This document shows, one piece after another, positions 54,841-64,000 of a DNA stretch of 64,000 bases; within the stretch, counting starts at the first letter, position 1, and each line of letters starts with the position of its first letter. Position numbers and translations under genes: made by a program. The DNA is from Coprinellus micaceus (Eukaryota; Basidiomycota; Agaricomycetes; Agaricales; Psathyrellaceae), in the NCBI GenBank assembly GCA_951394405.1, contig OX596337.1, positions 558,001 to 622,000 of the forward strand. Direction: 5' to 3'. The notes beneath the pieces are model-generated. The model made no database searches. It saw nothing but the letters and a program-made list of their open reading frames with translations, and was not told the origin of the DNA.

Positions 54841-55801
54841 ATGTATACCTCAGGAAACGTTCTCCGACACCTACCGACGTGGGCTAGCAGGTGGCTAGGC
54901 TACCGACCTCCACAAGCGCCCACATTGCCCGCACCACATGGGCGGCCAGGACCATCGTCGCCGCCTCCACCACCTCAACACGTCGTATGGATCTGGTCGT
55001 GGATTGGGGCGTTCTGTGGCATATCTGTGATACAGGCGGTCTTTGGGCAGGCGCGATATTTCGTAGATCGAGGAGTTACGCCCATCGTCCCTAGTTATGT
55101 GAGCGCCATGACAAGTTAATATGATGTTCTTCACCTTGTCACTGACTTCGCATAATATAGGGCGCCACAGCCGTGCTGGTGTACGGTGTAATAGACAGCC
55201 CACTCGCTCAACCTCGAAACGTCTTTGTTGGAACCTTCATCGGCAGCCTCGTTGGGGTGTCCATCACCAAGCTGTTCCTACTACTCCCAACGCAAGAGCG
55301 TTTCGACGAATTAGCATGGCTCGCTGCATCACTCGCATGCGCGACAACCATCGTGATTATGCAGATCACCAAAACAGCACATCCGCCCGCAGGTATGACT
55401 ATTCCCCGACTGTCCTGCCCGCCCGATTATAACTGACGATGGAATGATGCACAACAGGCGCGACCGCCTTCCTTCCCGCTCTCGACCCCTCACAGCGCGC
55501 TCTGGGGTGGTATTACATCCCTGTGGTCCTCCTCTCGTCCGTCCTCGCAGTCGCAGTCGCCCTCGTCACCAATAACGTCCAAAGACGGTACCCGCTCTAC
55601 TGGTGGACACCGCCTGCTCCTCCGGCCCAACTGGAGCTAAGGGCGGCGGTGATGGATGGAGGGATGCCGGATTCGTCGGATGGGGAGATGTCGGAGAAGA
55701 AACTGTTCGGAACGTCCGCTCATTCTGTGAGAATCTCGACGCGAGAGAGTACGACGGGGAGGAGTACTCCGACTGGCGATGTGATGGAGGTTGGTCGATA
55801 A
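54841..55801 (+). CDS. HPP-family integral membrane protein
   Basis: Three exons: 54841-55098, 55161-55392 and 55458-55801, in frame, 277 residues. After a Pro-rich N-terminus come hydrophobic helices: WIWSWIGAFCGISVIQAVF, GATAVLVYGVIDSPLAQPRNVFVGTFIGSLVGVSITKLF, LAWLAASLACATTIVIMQITKTAHPPAGATAFL and WYYIPVVLLSSVLAVAVALVTNNV. The P-R-N-V..G and K-T-A-H-P-P-A-G-A-T segments are the signatures of the HPP family (His-Pro-Pro). Family knowledge: bacterial and plant members transport nitrite across plastid or cell membranes; the role in fungi is not settled. The cytosolic tail is Ser/Thr-rich (STRESTTGRSTP). No anomaly. Confidence 0.87.
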
Positions 55802-55964
55802 AGTCTAGCGAAACGGGCACAAGATCAAACCATCTTCACAAACGGTAGGATCGATACGAAGAGAAGAATAGCAGCAGTAGTGGTGGGATTGGGACGACGA
55901 AAATGAAGGGAGACACACGATACACTACACGGTAGTCGAGGCGGTAGCTAAACGTAGTAAGAGG

Positions 55965-57263
55965 TCACACGGCGGCATCGGAATGCTTACATTCCGAGCA
56001 CAAGGCATTCCCAATGCTAGCAAAGGCGCACACACAAATGCCATTCAACGTCGCAGAACGGAGGTTGTACGGGCAAGGGGTAATGCGACGAAGGGCGTAG
56101 TTCAGCTCCTTCCGCAAATACTTCTCCTCACTGGGGAAGGAGTAACGCCTGAACACCGCTATGCCGACGTCTTCGAGCGTGGCATGCGATCTCGCCACCA
56201 TAGACGTACAAAAGGGGACGAAGAACGAATGCAAATAACCGTCAGAGGAGTGCTCCCACCGCATTTCCAGTTTCTTGAGCCGTTGCAGATGGGGTGCTGT
56301 AATCGGCTCAGGGCCTACCACGACATCGAAAAGTCAGCAAATGAGCCAATTCAGGGTGGGAAAAGCGAACGTACGCCTTTCGGAACAAAAGGTGACCTTC
56401 AAATGCTCGACAACGGGACTGGCAGCGTCCAAGAGCATCCGAAAGTTGAGGCATGCTTGAGGATCGTCCAGGCGCGACACCTCGACGCTCAGCGTCTTCG
56501 TCTCACTCAACACTTGAGGCGCGTCGTGGGCTATCTGCGCGACAATGAACGGATCGTCGATGCACTCAAAGCTGGATACCCTGGCTTTGATGTTTCGCGC
56601 CATCTCCCTCTGCTCGATGTCAGGGTGGTCGGGGTACTGGTCGAAGCCCAAGAAGTTCTTGCCTTTTATCAAAGGAGGGGGGTTCCTCGCAAGATGGACG
56701 GATGTGAGGTTGGGAAGTGCGAGCCAGAGTGCCGCGGGAGCTCCGATTTTGGCGAGGCGGACGGAGGTGAGGCTGTCTTGATTCCTTTCGAACGCCCGGG
56801 CGATAGCCTCCTGGAGCGATGGCGCTACTTGCGACCAGGAGAGGCGCCATCCGCCGGTGACTTGAAGAGACAAAGAGACGAGCTCAGAGAAGAGGTGTAG
56901 GAGAAAGGCCAAAGCCTCACTGGGTTGATCGGGAAGTCGCCTGCCGCTGCTGCCTGTTCCCGACACCGTTAGGTTGAAAGAACGGACGTGCTTCGCCAAG
57001 TCGGGGTTGGACTGGAGGGACCTGGCGAGGTATTGAAGTTTCTTGGATGTGGATGGGTATTGGGTGACTGTTTCGACGATGTCGACCCTGGAGTAGACGA
57101 GAGGTTGGGCTTCGTGAAAGAAGTCCTTTGATACCAAACTGCATGCGTGGAAAGTGGAGAATGTGCCTTTGTCTGGCTCAGCGGCGGTTAGGCCAGCCGT
57201 CCCCAGACTGAGGTACTTCAGAGTTTCGCGAATGAGCTCTGGGGGAAAAGTTGGAATCGGCAT
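55965..57263 (-). CDS. F-box-like protein
   Basis: Two exons: 57263-56375 and 56314-55965, joined in frame by a 60-base intron; 412 residues. The N-terminus is MPIPTFPPELIRETLKYLSLG, then FHACSLVSKDFFHEAQPLVYSRVDI, a common Agaricomycete F-box wording (PPEL...I..L, CSLVSK.F...A...LY..I). The rest has weak leucine-rich repeats (SELVSLSLQ, LTSVRLAKIG, LPNLTSVHL, SKTLSVEVSRLDD). Probable SCF adaptor of a subfamily different from the clusters on the left. An antisense frame of 305 codons over 55983-56900 is a shadow. The last codons (CKHSDAAV) end at 55965, only about 160 bases from the HPP gene's 3' end, so the two are convergent. Confidence 0.75.
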
Positions 57264-57703
57264 GGTGGGGATGGATGAAAGGCTGTTGTGCCCTCCCCAC
57301 CTTGCTTTTAAGCCTGAAGCCGTTATTTGGCACGACCTCGATGCAATAACCTTCTTTCACTCTTGAAAGAGATTATCACCCGCGTACCGGACGTGCCAAA
57401 CTGCATCCGTACGCCTCGAGGCTTCATTCCCCTCATCGAAGCCATGAGGCGACCTGAAAGACATTGTGAATGTGCACGTCAGGTTCTTTGTCGCGTCGAC
57501 ATCAAAGACCATATAGAAAGAGTCAACGTCACAGTTCATGTGGGTGCCTTGCGCCGATTAGGACACTTCATACCCGTCATGGGGGATTGTGGTGGTTGGG
57601 AGACAGGTGAGGCAAGCCGGCCTCAGATTGGGTCCTTGGTGGGCTTTTCGTTTTGCTTTTTGCTTTTCTGGTCGAGTAAGCCCAATTTCAAGATTCCCCA
57701 TCG
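57264..57703. other. Intergenic, no gene seen
   Basis: About 440 bases between the F-box-like gene start and the tRNA-Glu. Presumed promoter region; nothing else recognised. Confidence 0.45.
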
Positions 57704-57775
57704 TCCGATATGGTGTAACGGCTAACATTACCGCCTTTCACGCGGTAGCTCGGGGTTCGATTCCCCGTTTCGGAA
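57704..57775 (+). tRNA. tRNA-Glu (anticodon TTC)
   Basis: The acceptor arms TCCGATA and TTTCGGA pair at six of seven positions. The D-arm is TGGTGTAACGGCTAACA. The anticodon stem ACCGC/GCGGT closes loop CTTTCAC, exposing TTC. The T-arm is CGGGGTTCGATTCCCCG. No intron. Reads GAA/GAG codons. Confidence 0.93.
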
Positions 57776-57963
57776 CATCTTTTTGCATCCCTCTCCTCCT
57801 TGTACCCACGCAGGCACGCCGCCCTGGGGCGGGCCGCGGCAGGCAGTGCCAGGCACAGTACGAGACCTACTCTTGAGTCAGGAGATCAAGTCTCCGGAAA
57901 TCCTTGTTGCGCCTCAAATATTCCCGAGAGAGTTGCACTCGCTGTGGTCCGACGATCTATACT

Positions 57964-60833
57964 CTAATCAACCCCATTGTTATCCAACAGTTCCCGTTCT
58001 TCGTCTGATGACGAGTCCTCTTCGACGGGCGCACGACCCCAAAACCTACCCAAGATGTTTCGTAGCACCCGAGGCATAGGCTATAAAGGTCCAGTATCAG
58101 TACCCACTCCCCGGCGAACGAGTCACATACGCACCGAGACTTCATCTTCATCTTCGTCTTCCTCATCCTCCACATCTTCGTCCTCGTCTCCACGCTCCTG
58201 CGCATCCCAACGGCCCTCCACCAGATCACGGTCTCCCTGAGGCGGCTGGGCCTGCACACCCAGAGCGACGGGCTCCTCTGGGTTCAGATCTTCGATGTCC
58301 AGACCACCTGGCATACCCCCTGCACCGGCAAGACCAGCAAGCTCCAGTCCACCGCCACCCATAGCCTCAGCCATCATCATGTCCTCTAACACGTCAGGAG
58401 GAAGTTGGGCGATGGCCTGTGCGAATTGGAGGATACCTCCAGGGAACCGTTCGGCGAAATTAGCGTTGCCGTTGAAGAAGCCCTGGTAAATCGATTGTTA
58501 GCTTCGTGCCAGGATGCGGCGAAGGCATGGGAGGGCGTACCTCCAATTGTCGCCTGAAATTAGCGTCAGGTATCATCTGCGCCAACCTCCTCTCATCCAT
58601 CGCCTGCTCCCTCCTCGTCCGGCGCGTGAATGACACCAAATCGTCCACATGGCTAAAGTATTCCGGGTCGTACTTATTCACAGACGTCGGCGGAGGGAGC
58701 GGATCGCACATAAGACCTCTTGCCTGCTCGAGATTCAAGTCGATGAACGGGAAGAGATTTTTATGCGTCGTCTCCATGACTATCAGGAACCGGTACGCCG
58801 AGTACCGAGGCTCTGGATTCTCGTACGAGGATAGGAAGTCTTTCTTGCGCTCGGTGACGGGTAGGCGGGAAGGAAGGCTAGAGAAGGTCGATGTGACGGT
58901 GTCGAGGAACCATTGGGAGTGGTCTTGCCAGAGGATGTGGGACTTTTGGGCGTAGAGATGGGAGAGAAGGTGAGCCATGGATTGGGCCGGCTTCAATCCG
59001 CTACGAGACAAACATAGTCAAGAAATACTACCCTGTGTGGGAGTAAGGAAGGTAAACGTACCCAGCACCTGTCTCGATCTTAAAATCGGGGTGGGACCTG
59101 ATGGAACCGGGGATAGCCAAGTCGAGTTTATCAGCGAGAAGGGGCACAACTGAAGGGAAATCGTTGAGTGCTTCACGAAGCGCCGCCGTGCTTTTTGAGT
59201 GTTCCTGACGAGGGGAGTGAATACAGGGCTGAGTCCCTAGACAAGAGAAACAATCTTACCGATCTCTCAGCATCTTCGGCTATTCGAAGAGCAAGGGCAC
59301 GAGCATACGTCCACCCCGGCAAAAGCGAAGGGTTGATCCTTTGCTTGTCGCCCTTCTTCTCGCTGAACAAACTGAAGACGTCGATGAGCCACTGATACAT
59401 CCCCGACTTAATGGCAAGGAAATCGAGATGCAGCAGTGACCCATGTGGGTCGCTCCATGGGTCCAAAGAGTACAGCAGCTTGGCAAATTCGAATGACGTC
59501 CGGACACATCCTCGCCTTAGGAGATCAGCCACTTGGCGATGGACGGCCAGGTAAAATGGACGGTTCTCGACATAGTCAAAGTCAAGGCGGTTGGTGCCAC
59601 CGGTGAAGTTGAAGGCACCGACGAATGCACGTTCATATGTGAACAAAGCGCGGTCGACGAAGTCAAAAGCCTGGGCAAATTCTGAGAGGAGGTGAGACTG
59701 CGCCCCGTTCAAAAGAAGCGCTATGCCCACCTTCACGATGCCGATACACTTCCGACACCTGCAGCAGAGTGTCTGCCTGCCACGGCGACTTTCCCAATAA
59801 GTCCCAGAATCCCTGCGGGTCTACAGGTTCGGTTAGCTATCCACCTAGCGAAACACAACCCGCACGCACCTCCCGAGTACACGGTGCTCATGAAGACCTT
59901 AGTCAGGGACTTGTACCGCTTGCTGTACTCAACAGTCCACCACTTTTCCTCCGGCATCGACTGCCACCCATGGCGCTTGAGCTTGGTGTCCACTTCGCCC
60001 TCGCTAAGCGGACGGATCGATAGCCCTTCCCTGCCCTTCGCTGCCCACCACGTCGGCTTGGGTTGAGTGAGCTGGGATCGGGCAGCCGGAGCTTTGCGAC
60101 GAGATGGTCCGGTTGAGGGTGATGCCTCCTCGTTATCCCGCACGACCTTGGCACCGAAGAACTTGCGCATCTCTGCCTCGCTGTCGAGATGCCGGACGGA
60201 CACTGAGATCAAGTCCGCGAATGTCCGTCCAGTCACCGTCGTTTGGTGCATCTTATGAGAGTTCTGGTACCTAAGTCGGGTTAGTAAATTGTATTTGAAC
60301 ATAAAGCGCAGCACGCACTTCAATGACAGCTCTGCCAGCGCTTGATCCAGCTCATCGTCCGCGGCCTTCTTCTCCTTGGCCTTGGCTCTCTTTAACGCCT
60401 TCTTCGAGACCGGGACAGCTGGTGTGGATTTTGGGGTTGGAGCTGGTCTCGGTGTCCCTACTACGTCTGGTTTGGGTGTCTCTGAGGTCGCTTTCTTTTT
60501 CTTCTTCTTGTTCTACATTTCAGGTTTAGCGCCCGCCATTCAATGACCCGTGCCCGCTCACCTTACGCGATTTACTCGGCTTCGTCTGATCTATCTCATC
60601 ATCATCGCTCTCCTCGTCGTTTCCAGCCATAAGCTATACGTCTTGATCAAAATTTGAAACCCTTTACAGGTAATATGGGAACGTACAGCAGCAAAGCCTC
60701 CTAGAGCTTTGGGAGGTTGAACTGCAGGCGCTTCGTCAAGCTCCACATCGTCTGCGGACTCCTCTCTTTTGCCTCCAAGAGCCTCTAATTCTTCGAGTTC
60801 CCTTTGCTGCCGCTTGTTCAATCTTGGAGGCAT
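57964..60833 (-). CDS. RQC1: Ribosome quality control factor RQC1 / TCF25 (Nulp1) homologue
   Basis: Multi-exon gene of about 680-720 residues. ATG 60833 begins MPPRLNKRQQRELEELEALGG, the conserved N-terminus of the family. Then come acidic and basic low-complexity stretches (NDEESDDDEID, NKKKKKKATS). The Tcf25 domain follows: FFGAKVV near 60150, KPTWWAAKGREGLSI, FWDLLGKSPWQADTLLQVSEVYR near 59800-59740, LFTYERAFVGAFNFTGGTNRLDFDYVENRPFYLAVHRQ near 59650-59560, LDPWSDPHGSLLHLDFLAIKSG and LLPGWTYARALA near 59310. After that PEPRYSAYRFLIV and GFFNGNANFAERFPGGILQF. It ends in a long acidic tail (ERELLDNNGVD). Family knowledge: part of the RQC complex with Ltn1 and Cdc48 on stalled 60S subunits, promoting ubiquitin-dependent clearance. 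Intron positions approximate. Confidence 0.9.
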
Positions 60834-61029
60834 GATAGTCGAGGTCAAAAGGTAGAAGATTAGGAATTGGGAGCCCGGCCAGTGGAACGGACGGGGTTAG
60901 GGTTTGCGTCATAGTCACGGTACCGAAAATAGGGGCTTTCGGGCGCTAATCGCAAGGTGCTAGATTATCATACGCCAAACCTCAACGCAACCTCAACGTA
61001 CGGAAACTATATAGTGCCGTAAGCATTCC

Positions 61030-62876
61030 CTACATTAATCTGAGCTGCTGGGCCTGGACTCGAGCCAACATTCCCTTCAGGATGTCCTTTTCGTGGTAAT
61101 CCCCTGGGTACCCTTCCCACCGTTTGATACTTACCGCCGAAGTGACATACTGCTGTATCCATTCTAGATGGTCATCCTGACACCTCTCAATGACTACTTC
61201 TCGAAGGGGTAGTCCACGCTGGAGTCTTTCCTCTGCAAGCAGAGCAATCATGGTCCCATCGGCCTGAATATCGTCGTCTTCTGTCTGTGGCAGTCGGTTG
61301 GGATCGTAATAGAGGAAGGAGAGCGATTCGAGCAAAGGACTGGGGAGGGGACCATCACCAGCCGAAACGACAGAAACGCGGTTGCTGGGACGAAGCCCGA
61401 GGGCGTTCGTTACATTGGGGACAAGGATAGAGTCTCGAGTTGGTCCCGAGATGGCAATATGCCGCAACGAGGGGAGGCTTTCGAAGAGTGTTTGGAACTC
61501 CAGCAAGCTTGGGTAGGGCGGGAGTGAGACCATGACCAGATCCTCGACGTCTGACATGACTCCAGATGTAATCATCGCCGCACGGATGCTGGCGTCGATA
61601 TTCGTGGTGATTGTCATTGTATCGCCTTCGAGCGCGAAGGCCGTCCACCAGTCGATATCCTTGCTAGATACCATCTGGAGCTTGCGTATGGATCGAGGGA
61701 CGGAGGGCTGGAGCCTCCCTCTGTCCATCAGGTCGTGCAGGGACAGCTCCCACTCACACCTCTCCCTTGTGAAGAGGTATCGTGAGGCGCTGTCGGGGAT
61801 TCTAACACAGGACAAGAACGTTGGTACGTCCCCGGTTGTCTCCGAGCGCCAGCTTGTGCAAAGCCCTAAGGCCAAAGTACGGAGATGTGGCAAAAAAACC
61901 GGGGTATCGAGGAATCGACGGTCGGGAGGTGCTAGAAGGTTGTTCATCGTGCCCTGTCGATCAATGATCAGTTCTTCAAGCTGAGGCGACTCCGCGATGA
62001 GAGGCAGGAAGTGGCAGAACCCTGGGTACAGGTCTTGTATGTGACTTTGGTCGTGAAGAACCAGCGAGCGGAGGTTCTTGAATTGGGATTCCAACGATGG
62101 AGTGTAGTTGCAAAGGACCAGATTTTGGAGCTGCGGATGGTGGTCTGCGAAGAGACGCGGCAGAGTGTCGCTACCGCCGTCCATCGATATGTATCCGACC
62201 ACCCGTATAATTTGAAGGTTCTTCAGCATCGGCGCCTCCCGATGGAGTGGCTCCCAGTACTGGTTGTCCACGGGCCACTGAACGTACATTATCAGATTGA
62301 CCACACGATGGAGATGCCCCGCTATGATGTGGATAGCATCGCTACCGTCGGTCCTCTCGTTCGTTCTCGTCCCACCTTCGGAGTAGTAAAGAGTAAGAGG
62401 TAGGTGTCCCGAAGAGGCGAATGAAAGTGAAACGAGAGGATGGAGTGTCTGGCGGGTGTGGATGTGATTCCAAAGGTTGGGGGTGGTGAGCGCGACGGAC
62501 CGCCATTGTCGGCACACATGGATGATAGTGAGCAGAGCTCGCGATTTTTGGGATGATGCGTAGTGAAGATCCGGCTGGTTCTCCATGTCCCGTAAAGAGT
62601 CCAGGAACGCAAATATCTGCCCAAGTATCTCTGGCGCTAGTGCGTTGACTCCGTGCTGAGCATTCTTCAAAGTCTTAATGTGGCATCTTGCAAGGGTTAG
62701 CTCTCTTTCGAGTTCGTCGAGCTGACAGGATAAAGTGTAAGCGACGTAGATCGACCTCAAACAGGGAATCCCATACGGAACTAGAGTCGGATAGCCTGTG
62801 GAGGCTACCAGCTGCCGAAAGCGTGGGTCCAATCTCAGTCTTGAGGTCGGAGAGTTGAATGTCTGTCACTATGGGC
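61030..62876 (-). CDS. F-box-like protein, second subfamily
   Basis: The main frame is 62832-61030, with a likely small first exon from ATG 62876 (MPIVTDIQLSDLKTEIGPTLSAAG); I could not find a phase-consistent junction, so the start is uncertain. A coiled-coil-like lead (QLDELERELTLARCHIKTLKNAQHGVN) precedes the F-box-like domain ALAPEILGQIFAFLDSL, then LLTIIHVCRQWRSVALTTPNLWNHIH. Downstream SSGHLPLTLYYSEGG and RVVNLIMYVQW follow, then repeats (HHPQLQNLVLCNYTP, LPHLRTLALGL, DSASRYLFTRERCEWELSL). Shares phrases and layout with the gene at 41173-42926 (PEILG.IFA.L, VC..WR.VAL.TP.LW.HI, SRYLFT, I.SSKD.....AF.LE). Probable SCF substrate receptor; target unknown. Confidence 0.75.
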
Positions 62877-63346
62877 ATCTTCGGGCAGTAAACGCGTTAC
62901 AAACAGGCCAATGAATGTGAGGTTTCGTACTGCTGCGCGTAAATCTATGATCAAGACTCACTCGACTGTATGAGAGATGGGGGCGTGATCAAACCTCAGG
63001 TCCAGGCGCAGCAAGCCCGTGAATCCCGTCGCAGCATGTTCTCAGAGCTGAGCTGCGCGGGTGAGCCACGGTCGGCTCGATACGCGTTATCGTCACACCA
63101 AAGCTGCGGTATGCATGACGTTCAATGTGAATAAGGTAGCCCTCGGTGATGGAAATTACAGAATGCTCAGGGCCATTGGCATGACGCTGCAGGTGAACAG
63201 CGACTACACAGCCCATCAGCACTCTTCTTCCTCTGCCATCTTAAACCGATTACACAGTCCGCAACAAGTACTGTCTTTCCCTGGGTGCCGGAGGGGATTC
63301 TGCTTGGATCGCGGTATAAAGCTTGGTGTTAGTCAGTCGCTCCTAG
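62877..63346. other. Divergent intergenic region between two F-box-like genes
   Basis: About 470 bases. Near the right end a TATA-like GGTATAAA lies at 63313-63320, about 27 bases before the first ATG of the next gene. No other feature seen. Confidence 0.5.
63313..63320 (+). promoter_or_regulatory. TATA-like element upstream of the last gene
   Basis: GGTATAAA about 27-34 bases before ATG 63347. Position and sequence fit a TATA box only if the 5' leader is very short; otherwise the real start codon may be the next ATG at 63371. Confidence 0.35.
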
Positions 63347-64000
63347 ATGAACTCTGAAAGTCGACCACCCATGGAGAGACAGGGCAGCTCGGTGGGCTTT
63401 CTTCAAATTCAAGAGGCACTTGGGCTTGCCGATTCTCTGCTGGGTTCCATCCAACGTCTGACTAGGATCGAGGAAACAGGCTAGTGAGTGACCTTTGCAA
63501 AGGGAGTCAGGGAGAAGCTAACTTAGCTTTGTGCCTCTCAAGCAACCGTGTGGCGTCCATACCCAACGCCGAGGTATGATTCTAAATGGACTCCTGGGGC
63601 ACTTCGAGTACTTGCTTATCCCTGAATTTTAGGTGACACAACTTCAAGCGACCCTCGCCGTGATCGACAAACGGTTGAAATACATCGCCAATGCGTCAAG
63701 GCCCGGCAGCATCAATAGGCTTCCCGATCGTGTCTTGGGGAGGATCTTCCACATCCTCGTCGACCTCCCCAGTGATTCCGAGAGGGCGCCCTTTCCACTG
63801 CTCTCTCTGAAGTGGATCTCCATCACCCACGTTTGCACGCACTGGCGCGAGCTCACCCTCTCTACAGCGTCTTTATGGACTCAACTCCTACTCTACGCCA
63901 ACGCAGGCGCACCCCTCGTGTGTGCCTTTTTGTCTAGGTCGGGGGACCTGCCCTTGACAGTGACCCTGGGGCAAGGGGCAAGGGCCAAGCCTTCAATACC
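63347..64000 (+). CDS. F-box-like protein, 3' end outside the window
   Basis: Starts MNSESRPPMERQGSSVGFLQIQEALGLADSLLGSIQ, with a GTGAGT donor near 63484. A middle exon near 63530-63573 could read SNRVASIPNAE. After an acceptor at about 63632 the main exon reads VTQLQATLAVIDKRLKYIANASRPGSINRLPDRVLGRIFHILVDL (F-box-like core LPDRVLGRIF). Then SITHVCTHWRELTLSTASLWTQLLLY and FLSRSGDLPLTVTL, the standard text of the basidiomycete F-box family also seen at 41173 and 61030. The junction phases between the first two exons do not fit simply, so the 5' model is provisional. The gene continues past base 64000. Confidence 0.68.

Noticed and set aside
55983..56900. 305-codon open frame on the plus strand
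   Set aside because: Lies antisense to the spliced F-box-like gene at 57263-55965, which has family motifs and an in-frame intron. The antisense protein shows no family resemblance.
1..64000. CRISPR arrays, bacterial promoters or operons
   Set aside because: Intron-rich eukaryotic genes with no spaced identical short repeats; the only regular array (17641-17880) is tandem without spacers.

Overview
The window reads as nuclear DNA of a filamentous basidiomycete, most likely an Agaricomycete. Genes carry many short introns of about 45-65 bases with GT..AG ends and there are no operons. The gene families are typical of mushroom-forming fungi: large F-box/leucine-rich-repeat-like families, Plavaka-type and hAT DNA transposons, DUF6698 and S10 carboxypeptidases. 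I cannot name the species. Splice sites were placed by eye, mostly by requiring reading-frame continuity and by comparing paralogues inside the window; treat junctions as good to about 1-2 bases.

Left third (1-28112). Four related F-box/LRR genes lie at 1-12266. The fourth is cut in two by a 4.24-kb hAT transposon (6489-10729) with perfect 19-base terminal inverted repeats and an 8-base target duplication. Its two halves are still open and in frame with each other. Next come two head-to-head serine carboxypeptidase genes. The left copy (15547-13623, minus) looks intact. The right copy (16428 onward, plus) is split by a 9.7-kb Plavaka-like element (17496-27198) with 17-base inverted repeats and a TG duplication. 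That element carries a long minus-strand transposase and, divergent from it, a second gene with a DUF6698-like domain plus a disordered tail.

Middle (28113-47740). A 921-residue Ser/Pro-rich membrane-anchored protein of unknown role is followed by a compact nested hairpin and by three more F-box/LRR genes, one with an internal deletion. Housekeeping genes are interspersed: TSR2 (40S ribosome biogenesis), a tRNA-Gly(GCC), another F-box gene of a second subfamily, and a membrane-anchored heparinase II/III-like polysaccharide lyase.

Right third (47741-64000). It contains a RING-finger gene and a truncated copy of its 5' part, a small unknown gene, a short-chain dehydrogenase, an HPP-family membrane protein, an F-box-like gene, a tRNA-Glu(UUC), the ribosome-quality-control factor RQC1/TCF25, and two F-box-like genes, the last running off the right edge.

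The main story is an F-box-rich, transposon-rich region where two DNA transposons have each disrupted one member of a locally duplicated gene family while a sister copy remains nearby. The most novel item is the DUF6698-like gene as candidate cargo of the Plavaka-like element.
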